The position numbers were made by a program, and so were the translations under genes. A DNA stretch of 64,000 nucleotides from Aerococcus mictus. GTDB lineage: Bacteria > Bacillota > Bacilli > Lactobacillales > Aerococcaceae. The DNA lies in assembly GCF_003286595.3 (NCBI RefSeq), contig NZ_CP132985.1:1674001-1738000 (forward strand), given 5' to 3'. Position 1 is the first letter of the stretch; every line of letters starts with the position of its first letter. The notes under the pieces were generated by a model. It was not told the DNA's origin and ran no database searches. It worked only from the letters and a program-made list of their open reading frames with translations. Positions 20,573-28,471 of this stretch are shown piece by piece.

Positions 20573-20986
20573 TTAGTCTCTAGGTTTTTTGGTTCCGTAT
20601 TTAGAACGACTTTGACGGCGGTTTTCAACACCAGCGGTATCTAAAGCGCCACGAACGATGTGGTAACGAACCCCTGGTAAGTCCTTAACACGACCACCAC
20701 GAATAAGTACGACACTGTGTTCTTGAAGGTTGTGCCCAATTCCTGGAATATAAGCAGTAACTTCAACCATGTTGGATAAACGTACACGAGCGTATTTACG
20801 TAAGGCTGAGTTAGGTTTCTTAGGTGTCATTGTCCCTACACGAGTACATACTCCACGCTTCTGAGGAGAGTTGGTACGGGTAGGTTGTTTTTTCATTGAG
20901 TTATAACCTCTATTCAAAGCAGGTGAATTTGATTTTGCCTTGCTAGATTTACGAGGTTTACGTAATAATTGGTTAATAGTAGGCAT
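20573..20986 (-). CDS. rpsL: 30S ribosomal protein S12
   Basis: Decoding-centre protein. The 137 residues include [19 protein letters not shown] and [18 protein letters not shown]. The two lysines associated with streptomycin resistance when mutated (in PKKPNSAL and GRVKDLPG) are the wild-type residues. It is the first gene of the str operon. Confidence 0.98.
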   Translation of the reverse strand: MPTINQLLRKPRKSSKAKSNSPALNRGYNSMKKQPTRTNSPQKRGVCTRVGTMTPKKPNSALRKYARVRLSNMVEVTAYIPGIGHNLQEHSVVLIRGGRVKDLPGVRYHIVRGALDTAGVENRRQSRSKYGTKKPRD

Positions 20987-21031
20987 TTACTATTATTCCT
21001 CCTTCCAATTCTTCTGTTTTCATTTTAAAGC

Positions 21032-21160
21032 CACACATCCTGGTGTGTCATCTACTACAAAAAAGAAATAATCGACACCTAGTGAATCGATTATTGGTGA
21101 TTTATGTTGTGCCATGATGTATCAGTCAGCACGACTGTATTTTGTTTACAGGAATCTGTA
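21032..21160 (-). promoter_or_regulatory. Structured leader of the str operon, attenuator-like
   Basis: Between the promoter and rpsL the transcript carries several hairpins. (1) TACAG/CTGTA/TACAG (21156-21160, 21147-21151, 21135-21139), where the middle segment can pair with either neighbour. (2) A 9-bp stem AATAATCGA/TCGATTATT (21067-21095) followed by TCTTTTTT, which looks like an intrinsic terminator. (3) CACAC/GTGTG (21032-21047). Premature termination control is inferred. Confidence 0.5.
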
Positions 21161-21179
21161 TACAAAAAGCACCTTAAAT

Positions 21180-21208
21180 ACTCTACCACCCTTTGGCTTT
21201 AATGTCAA
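21180..21208 (-). promoter_or_regulatory. str operon promoter
   Basis: Minus strand TTGACA (21203-21208) and TAGAGT (21180-21185), 17 nt apart. The perfect -35 compensates for a weaker -10. It implies a leader of about 185 nt before rpsL. Confidence 0.7.
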
Positions 21209-21277
21209 CAAATTAATTCGAAAATTCTATTTTTAGATCAATAGGGATAGAAATAAGGGAAAATACACCCCCAAAAG

Positions 21278-21304
21278 CAAAAAAAGCCGGTAATCCGGCT
21301 TTTC
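21278..21304 (-). terminator. Intrinsic terminator after the 563-residue membrane protein gene
   Basis: Minus strand AAAAGCCGG-ATTA-CCGGCTTTT followed by more T, about 20 nt after the stop codon at 21326. Confidence 0.9.
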
Positions 21305-21325
21305 TTCCATTCTTGATTTAAGCAA

Positions 21326-23017
21326 CTAATCGACGACTTCCATCTTCTCCACCTGGCCGTCCTCTCTGACTTGGAGTTTAACCGCCGTATCAGGCACCAG
21401 GAAGGGTAGCTCTTCATTAAGCTGAATGGGGACTTGGTAGATACTGCCATCGACTTTCAGGTAATAGACCGAATTGCCCTCTTTGACAACGGCAGCGATT
21501 TGGTCCAAGTGACCTTCAATGGTTTTAAGGTCTTCCATTTGACTGACCTCTTCAAAATAGGCGCCACTAGCCTTGGCATACTCTTCAATCAAAGCAGGCA
21601 CTGACTGAGCGATGATCACATTTTGATAGTTATTGACATCAATTAAAGCATACTGCTTAATCAACCCAGCCTGATCTTTTAAGGACAAGATATACATAGG
21701 GTTACCCTTTAAATTGATTAAAAGTGGGAAAGTCGCTTGATAGCCTTTTTCTTGGACAGAGCCTTCCGAAGACTTCATGGCTGAAATTTCTTCTGCTGCG
21801 GTCAAGGGGTAGAAACTGGTCTCCTTGGTCCGCATATTGACCAAGACAAAACCGATATTTGAGGCATCTTGGGCTACCGAAGTCACTCCAGTATAAAGGA
21901 AGATGTCATCGTTCATGGGCAGGTAATTATAGCCTGCTGTGGGCTTGGTCACCCCCGTCTTGGCAAATAAGGCATTCCAGAAGCCGCCCCGGTATTTCCC
22001 GTTCATCTGCAGTTGGTGGAGGATAATGTCGGAAGAATAGACCCGGTCAATCCAGCCAGGCACTTGGTCCAATTGATAGTGCTGGGTCTCCCCACTTACC
22101 GCATCCAATAAGACCACGCCTGTAGGTTCAGGCTCCTTGACTATAAAATGCTTACCATAAGTGGTCGCCACATAGTAGGGGTGGCCCTGGTCATCGACCT
22201 CAAAGGATGGCTGGTTAAAAATGGCAAAGGGATAGCGTAGGCGCAAGACCCGTTTGGCATTGCGGAAGAAGAGATCATCATTGGTGTATTTCATGGTGTT
22301 TTCTAACTCCACTAGTTTAGTGTCTCCTGAGACCATATCGACTTGGATATAGTTAGGAATCCCCTGCCTAAAATTATTCAACCACTTGAAAAAACCAGCA
22401 TATTCCAAGGGGGATACCCGGTAGGGATGGCCTTGAATATTAATCTGTGTATAGTCAGGGGCCGCTTCAAACTGAGAAACCAATTCAGAAAGTTCACCCA
22501 GGCGCCGGTTCCCTAATAAGGCCGCTGTATCGCGGTCAATCAAGGGGATCTGACTCACATCGGTTTCTGGAAAGTCTTCCTTAAAATCTTTCTTATCCAA
22601 TTCGATCATGTGAGCATAGCGGTTAGCCATGAACAAGGGACTGTAAATGGCCTGGATAGCCAAATAAGCAAGGACTACAAGCCCTACTCCAGCAAAAAGA
22701 ATCCGATATTTACGCTTAGGCCGGTCTTTTTGACTAAAGGCGGACCGCAAACGCTGGCCAAGATTAGCTTGCCGAGCCTTCTGGCGTTGAGTTCGTTTTA
22801 GCTCACTATCATAGATCGCTTCTGCAATAAAGAAGAGTAAGGCCCCGAGGCCAAGAAAGGCCCAAAAAGCCATGGAGGCATAATTTAAAGGCGGTAGGTA
22901 AAAATAATAGTAGCCTAATAAGATTAATAAGGCCCCAGCATGTAAGCCCAAACGCAATCTTTTCAGCTGACTTTTCTTCTTTTGGCCTTCCTTTTCTGAA
23001 TGGGTGACGTCTTTCAT
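21326..23017 (-). CDS. Conserved membrane protein of unknown function
   Basis: 563 residues. The cytoplasmic N-terminus is basic. Two hydrophobic hairpin segments follow (about residues 27-47 and 49-67), then a basic loop and a third membrane segment near 106-126, leaving a domain of about 430 residues outside the membrane. That domain has the pattern IPLIDRDTAALLGNRRLGEL and many aromatic residues. I recall similar uncharacterised proteins in Firmicutes but know no function. It is a single-gene unit between lysS and the str operon. AGGAGG precedes the ATG. Confidence 0.75.
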   Translation of the reverse strand: MKDVTHSEKEGQKKKSQLKRLRLGLHAGALLILLGYYYFYLPPLNYASMAFWAFLGLGALLFFIAEAIYDSELKRTQRQKARQANLGQRLRSAFSQKDRPKRKYRILFAGVGLVVLAYLAIQAIYSPLFMANRYAHMIELDKKDFKEDFPETDVSQIPLIDRDTAALLGNRRLGELSELVSQFEAAPDYTQINIQGHPYRVSPLEYAGFFKWLNNFRQGIPNYIQVDMVSGDTKLVELENTMKYTNDDLFFRNAKRVLRLRYPFAIFNQPSFEVDDQGHPYYVATTYGKHFIVKEPEPTGVVLLDAVSGETQHYQLDQVPGWIDRVYSSDIILHQLQMNGKYRGGFWNALFAKTGVTKPTAGYNYLPMNDDIFLYTGVTSVAQDASNIGFVLVNMRTKETSFYPLTAAEEISAMKSSEGSVQEKGYQATFPLLINLKGNPMYILSLKDQAGLIKQYALIDVNNYQNVIIAQSVPALIEEYAKASGAYFEEVSQMEDLKTIEGHLDQIAAVVKEGNSVYYLKVDGSIYQVPIQLNEELPFLVPDTAVKLQVREDGQVEKMEVVD

Positions 23018-23101
23018 AAGCTTTCCTCCTCAAGTGACTTGTCTGTAGGCGTCAGTTCATCGTTATTTATCTATAAGTATTGTTTGACTTAATTATATCA
23101 A

Positions 23102-23146
23102 TAAAAAGGCTGCTTCATCTTCCTTTTAGTGAAAATCAAGCAGCCT
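23102..23146 (-). terminator. lysS terminator
   Basis: Minus strand AGGCTGCTT...AAGCAGCCT followed by TTTTT. It lies about 190 nt after the lysS stop, beyond the structured repeat at 23187-23333. Confidence 0.8.
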
Positions 23147-23186
23147 AAGACTTATGGCAAATCAGCTGGTGCAACAGACTCAGCCT

Positions 23187-23333
23187 CTTTTCAAAATATG
23201 AACTCTCTAATCAAAATGTGCTCCAGTCACAGGACGAACGTCCGCTTCAAAAACTGGTAACGCTCAGCTTCACTGAGCTTATCCCAGTTTTCTCCAGCGA
23301 TTTCGTCCTTTGGTGTGACTGTCGCACTCTCTT
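23187..23333 (+). repeat. Structured intergenic repeat, copy A (intact long form)
   Basis: A 147-nt unit that folds into one long arm. Nested complementary segments are AGTCACA/TGTGACT (23225-23231, 23314-23320), GGACGAA/TTCGTCC (23232-23238, 23302-23308), AAAACTGG/CCAGTTTT (23250-23257, 23284-23291) and GCTCAG/CTGAGC (23262-23267, 23273-23278). The core after the apical stem reads CTTAT...TTTTCTCCA, shared with all other copies. It is nearly identical to copy C at 63237-63508 apart from an insertion there. It starts 4 nt after the lysS stop and precedes the lysS terminator. The strand given is that on which the CTTAT core reads. Confidence 0.85.
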
Positions 23334-23337
23334 GCTT

Positions 23338-24861
<1,524 letters not shown>

Positions 24862-24929
24862 TTAATTCATTCTATTAAAAACAGCCCTTCAGGCATGCTT
24901 TTTTGGTCTTCCCTCTTATTCTATACTAT

Positions 24930-25979
24930 TTAACGGTTTTTAGCAGCTTCTCTTTGTGCTAAACGTTCTTCCCGTGATAAGCGTTGGCGTTTAGGGGCTT
25001 TTTCACGCTCTTTAGTCGCCTTAGCGAAATCGTTTAACAGGTCGACGACTTCTTGGTAGGAATCCGCCTGGGTGCAGGCCACCTTGACCTTAGCCGAACG
25101 AGGAATTCCTTTGAGATAATAAGCCACCATGGAACGAAATTCCCGGACCCCAACACTTTCTCCTTTTAAGTCAACCAGTCGGGTCAAGTGGTCCTTGCAG
25201 GCTTCAATCCGTTCTAGACCCGTTTTTTCAGGTAAGAGTTCGCCGGTCTCTACGTAATGAACCATACGGTGGATTACCCAAGGGTTACCTAGGCAACCCC
25301 GTCCCACCATGACACCATCAACCCCATAATTGTCGAGGGCGTACTTGGCTTCTTCGGGAGTCCGGATGTCCCCATTGCCGTAAAAAGGCACAGAGAGCTT
25401 TTGACTAACTTGCTTAATAATATTCCAGTTGGCCTTACCGGTATACATTTGCTCCCGGGTTCTGCCGTGCATAGCAATCATCTTCGCGCCAGCTTCTTGA
25501 GCAGCCAGGGCATTTTCCACGGCCAGGATATGTTCGTCGTCCCAACCTGTCCGCATTTTCACTGTGACTGGGATGGAAACTGCATCGGCAACCGTCTTTA
25601 CCCGCTTATAGACTTCATTAGGATCTAAGAGCGCCTTAGATCCCGCATCGGTCTTCACCACTTTATTAACCGGGCAGCCCATGTTGATATCAATGATGGC
25701 AGCCTTGGTATTGGCTTCAATAAATTGAGCGGCTTCCGCTAAAGAGTCGGCTTGACCGCCAAAGATCTGCACGGAAAGCGGCCACTCTTCATCCTCAATA
25801 TGAAGCATAGATAGGGTCTTTTTATTTCTAAAATGAATTCCTTGGTCAGAAATCATTTCACAAACAACCAGTCCCGCTCCCTGGGCCTTGACAATGGTTC
25901 GAAAGGCGGCGTTAGAGACACCAGCCATCGGAGCGACCGCAATGGGGTTAGTGATTTCAATATTGCCGATTTTGATCAT
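24930..25979 (-). CDS. dusB: tRNA-dihydrouridine synthase B
   Basis: FMN enzyme that reduces uridines in the D-loop of tRNA. The 349 residues form a TIM barrel with PMAGVSNAAFR near the N-terminus, the catalytic-Cys region INMGCPVNKVVKTDAGSKAL (about 96-116) and GNGDI for FMN phosphate binding. The C-terminus is basic. It lies 90 nt upstream of lysS, as in many Firmicutes. Confidence 0.95.
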   Translation of the reverse strand: MIKIGNIEITNPIAVAPMAGVSNAAFRTIVKAQGAGLVVCEMISDQGIHFRNKKTLSMLHIEDEEWPLSVQIFGGQADSLAEAAQFIEANTKAAIIDINMGCPVNKVVKTDAGSKALLDPNEVYKRVKTVADAVSIPVTVKMRTGWDDEHILAVENALAAQEAGAKMIAMHGRTREQMYTGKANWNIIKQVSQKLSVPFYGNGDIRTPEEAKYALDNYGVDGVMVGRGCLGNPWVIHRMVHYVETGELLPEKTGLERIEACKDHLTRLVDLKGESVGVREFRSMVAYYLKGIPRSAKVKVACTQADSYQEVVDLLNDFAKATKEREKAPKRQRLSREERLAQREAAKNR

Positions 25980-26035
25980 AGTACTCCCTTTCTAATTATA
26001 GACACACCAAATGATTCTATCAGAAAAAACGGCAG

Positions 26036-26066
26036 AAGAAAAGAGCAGAGGCAAAAGCCCCAGCCC
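26036..26066 (-). terminator. Terminator after the cysK-like gene and its repeats
   Basis: Minus strand stem GGGCTGGGGC/GCCTCTGCTC (26057-26066 and 26043-26052, with one mismatch and G-T pairs) around TTTT, followed by TTTTC. It lies downstream of the repeat cluster 26081-26469. Confidence 0.65.
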
Positions 26067-26080
26067 TTTTTCTTTCTTTA

Positions 26081-26115
26081 ATTTCGTCCTTTAATGTGAC
26101 TGTCGCACTCTTTCT
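26081..26115 (+). repeat. Fragment of the structured repeat: right end of an A/C-type copy
   Basis: ATTTCGTCCTTTAATGTGAC plus TGTCGCACTCTTTC repeats the last 35 nt of copies A and C (for example 23300-23333). The matching left half is absent, so this is a truncated copy abutting unit B1. Confidence 0.75.
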
Positions 26116-26232
26116 AGTTGAGTTCGGACGCCAGCCTTGAAGTTGCTTCAGAAAATGCCAACGCACAGATTCCTGTGCTTATGGTATTTTCCTCCACCAA
26201 TTCAAGTCTCTGACGGCGTCCTCACATCCTTA
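26116..26232 (+). repeat. Structured intergenic repeat, unit B1
   Basis: A 117-nt unit from AGTTGAGTTCG to CACATCCTTA. Paired arms: TGAG/CTCA (26119-26122, 26221-26224), GACGCC/GGCGTC (26127-26132, 26215-26220), GAAAATGCC/GGTATTTTC (26151-26159, 26183-26191) and GCACAG/CTGTGC (26163-26168, 26173-26178). Core CTTAT...TTTTCCTCCA. About 85% identical to B2 by eye. Confidence 0.85.
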
Positions 26233-26233
26233 C

Positions 26234-26469
26234 AGTTGAGTTTGGAAGGGTGAGGGAATGTCCTTTCAGAAAAGTTGAACGATCAAGCAAGTTGAGTTCG
26301 AACACCAGCCTTGAAGTCACTTCAGAAAATACCAACACACAGCCCTGCTGCGCTTATGGTATTTTCCTCCAGTGATTCAAGTCTTTGATGACGTTCTCAC
26401 ATCCTTATTTCTGATCTTATCAGCTTTTCTTCCAAGGAATCTCCCTCACTGATCCTTCCTCACATCCTT
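26234..26469 (+). repeat. Structured intergenic repeat, unit B3, split by an inserted unit
   Basis: The two halves 26234-26289 and 26408-26469 together give 118 nt, the length of B1 and B2. They pair as TGAG/CTCA, GAAGG/CCTTC (26245-26249, 26454-26458), TGAGGGA/TCCCTCA (26251-26257, 26442-26448), GAAAAG/CTTTTC (26269-26274, 26424-26429) and GATCA/TGATC (26281-26285, 26412-26416). Unit B2 occupies its apical loop. The right end lies 4 nt from the stop codon of the cysK-like gene. Confidence 0.8.
26290..26407 (+). repeat. Structured intergenic repeat, unit B2, nested inside B3
   Basis: A 118-nt unit from AGTTGAGTTCG to CACATCCTTA with arms GAAAATACC/GGTATTTTC (26325-26333, 26358-26366) and an apical CACAGC/GCTGCG with one mismatch. 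Core CTTAT...TTTTCCTCCA. It sits exactly between the two halves of B3, in the same orientation. Confidence 0.85.
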
Positions 26470-26473
26470 GGAT

Positions 26474-27331
26474 CTACCGTCCATTGGCTATGGTAACTAC
26501 CTTGTGCCCCCGGCCTAGGCGTTCGGCGACGGCAATCGCTCCAGTAATGGCTAGGGCAGATTGGAAGTCGACTTCAAGGCCTTCATTGACCTTTAGCCAC
26601 TCTTGTTCTTGATAAGCGCGGCCGTTTTGGACCCGGATAATCTCAGCAAAGAGACTGGTGTCTAGGAGGGGGAAGTCGCTAGCCGTGTCAAGATCATTTA
26701 AACTTGATTGACTACTTGCTTCCACAGCATAAATGGCGGTCTTTTCCGACGCTTCTTTGAGGGCCCGGCCGATACCAGAGAGACTTGCTCCTGTTGATAC
26801 CGCCGAGACAAAGGCATTCGGAGCTTTTCCCCCTAAGGCCTCAATAATTTCTGGCCCCGTAGTCAACTGGTGGACCACCGAGCAGGCATAGTCACTATCA
26901 GGATGAAGCAAGACCGCTTCTTCTTTTTGACCGCTTTCAATGGCAGCTTGTCTTTGTTCAGTGACTTTGTCAGGATCGCTGAGAGGATGAATGGTCATAC
27001 CATATTCACGCAGTGCTTTCAAGTCAGCCTCACTGACCACTTCATTGAGGAAGAAGTCGCCGTCATAACCCTTGATAGCCGCTAGGCAGGCCAAGGAACG
27101 AATGGTGACAAAGTCAGCGCAGACCACTAGCGTAGTCCCACTGGCTAGGTCGCCTTTCTCCTCATAGACTTCCAATAGATTTAATAAGGAACGGTCTTTG
27201 ATGTGACCAGTTGGATTTTGACTTTCTAATTTGACATAAACATCCGCTGCTTGATAAGGAACCGACCGCTGTAATTTAATCAGTGGGGTCTCGCCAATGG
27301 TCAAGAGCAAATTATCCAGTTTTTCTACCAT
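26474..27331 (-). CDS. Degenerate cysteine synthase-like protein (fold-type II PLP family)
   Basis: 285 residues resembling CysK (GETPLIKL near 13-20). The Schiff-base lysine is kept in NPTGHIKDRS (Lys45), where the family has NPGxSVKDR. The substrate loop TSGNTG is replaced by residues about 72-77 (ADFVTI), the phosphate loop GTGGT reads STGAS, and the serine that contacts the pyridine ring (SSGA) reads ITGA. The protein also ends about 20 residues early. Its place between hslO and dusB is the syntenic place of cysK in Bacillus. Ordinary cysteine synthase activity is doubtful. Start ATG 27329-27331, 6 nt after AGAGGTG. Confidence 0.7.
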   Translation of the reverse strand: MVEKLDNLLLTIGETPLIKLQRSVPYQAADVYVKLESQNPTGHIKDRSLLNLLEVYEEKGDLASGTTLVVCADFVTIRSLACLAAIKGYDGDFFLNEVVSEADLKALREYGMTIHPLSDPDKVTEQRQAAIESGQKEEAVLLHPDSDYACSVVHQLTTGPEIIEALGGKAPNAFVSAVSTGASLSGIGRALKEASEKTAIYAVEASSQSSLNDLDTASDFPLLDTSLFAEIIRVQNGRAYQEQEWLKVNEGLEVDFQSALAITGAIAVAERLGRGHKVVTIANGR

Positions 27332-27411
27332 TTTACACACCTCTTCATCAGCTTCTTGGTATTTATTATTACCATTTTAGCATAATCAGCTAAGCAACTA
27401 AAGGTAAAGGA

Positions 27412-28293
27412 CTAGGCTTCGGCCTCCTCTAGAAGTTTTTCCAAGTCGTCCTTGCTGTAGTGGTAGTGACTATTACAGAAATGGCAAACGGTTTCTGCCT
27501 GACCATCTTCTTCAATAATGGCTTTGAGTTCCTGACTACCTAGGCTAACTAAGCCCTTAGCGAAACGTTCCTTGGTGCAGTCACAAGTAAAGCTTATCGG
27601 ATGGGTAGATAAGATATTGGCTTGGCCTTCACCTAAGAGACGTTCAATAATTTCCTCCAGGCTGGCATGCTGGCTGAGTAATTTAGTGATGTGAGGGAGG
27701 TCTTGAACGGTACGCTCCAAGCGGCTAATGGTTTCTTCACTGGCTCCCGGTAAGACTTGTAACATCCAACCACCTGCCTTGTTGACTGATTCATCCGGAT
27801 TGACCAGGACGCCCAGACCTATGGCAGAAGGAATTTGTTCTGAAGCCGCTAGATAATAAGTGAAATCCTCGGCAATCTCACCCGAAACAATTGGGGTTTG
27901 TCCACTAAAAGGTTCCTTCAACCCCAGGTCCTTAGTGACTGAAAAGGTTCCTTCAGTGCCAACCACTTTACGGACATCCAACTTGCCTTGGTCATTCAAG
28001 TCAAGCGAAACATGGGGATTGTCAATATAACCTTTGACCTCGCCCGCTCCATTAGCGGTGGTGACAATTTTTCCACCCAGGCCATTGCCTTTAATTTGAA
28101 CCGACATCCTGGCATCGTCTTTAATATCGCCAGCTAAGAGCAAAGTCCCGATTAGAGTCCGTCCCAAAGCGGCTGTGGCTGCGCTCCAGGTATCATGGCG
28201 TTGGTGGGCGTCCTCCACTAAGTCACCGGCATCGATCACACTACAACGTACAAAACCATCTTTACTAATTGCTTTAATTAACTTATCTGTCAT
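27412..28293 (-). CDS. hslO: Redox-regulated chaperone Hsp33
   Basis: Holdase chaperone switched on by oxidation. The 293 residues end in the redox zinc domain with CDC (in SFTCDCTKERF) and CHFC (in TVCHFCNSHYH), the four zinc-binding cysteines. Full length. It has its own promoter-like site and follows the ftsH terminator, so it may be transcribed apart from ftsH, and it is followed by the cysK-like gene 80 nt away. Confidence 0.95.
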   Translation of the reverse strand: MTDKLIKAISKDGFVRCSVIDAGDLVEDAHQRHDTWSAATAALGRTLIGTLLLAGDIKDDARMSVQIKGNGLGGKIVTTANGAGEVKGYIDNPHVSLDLNDQGKLDVRKVVGTEGTFSVTKDLGLKEPFSGQTPIVSGEIAEDFTYYLAASEQIPSAIGLGVLVNPDESVNKAGGWMLQVLPGASEETISRLERTVQDLPHITKLLSQHASLEEIIERLLGEGQANILSTHPISFTCDCTKERFAKGLVSLGSQELKAIIEEDGQAETVCHFCNSHYHYSKDDLEKLLEEAEA

Positions 28294-28322
28294 TTTTTAA
28301 TTCCTTTCCTTAATGCCTTTTT

Positions 28323-28351
28323 ATTATGCCTAAATCACCTATCAATAGCAA
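28323..28351 (-). promoter_or_regulatory. Probable hslO promoter
   Basis: Minus strand TTGCTA (28346-28351) and CATAAT (28323-28328) with 17 nt spacing, 30 nt before the hslO start and downstream of the ftsH terminator. Confidence 0.6.
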
Positions 28352-28414
28352 ATGATTGATTTTACTTGTTCATGGCTCTTTTGACTTTTGTCACACTCTC
28401 ATAAATTTTCTCAT

Positions 28415-28445
28415 GAAAAAAGGACTGCGTCTTTTGGCGCAGTCC
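28415..28445 (-). terminator. ftsH terminator
   Basis: Minus strand GGACTGCG/CGCAGTCC (28438-28445, 28422-28429) with an 8-nt loop, followed by TTTTTTC. A strong intrinsic terminator about 25 nt after the ftsH stop. Confidence 0.92.
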
Positions 28446-28471
28446 CGATTACTTAACTGGTCAAGTTAAGC

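Noticed and set aside
23187..23333. Copy A as the lysS intrinsic terminator
   Set aside because: In the lysS reading direction no T-tract follows the hairpin, and a proper terminator exists at 23102-23146.
26081..26469. CRISPR array
   Set aside because: Repeats here are 117-118 nt structured units with nesting, not short repeats with unique spacers, and no cas genes are present.
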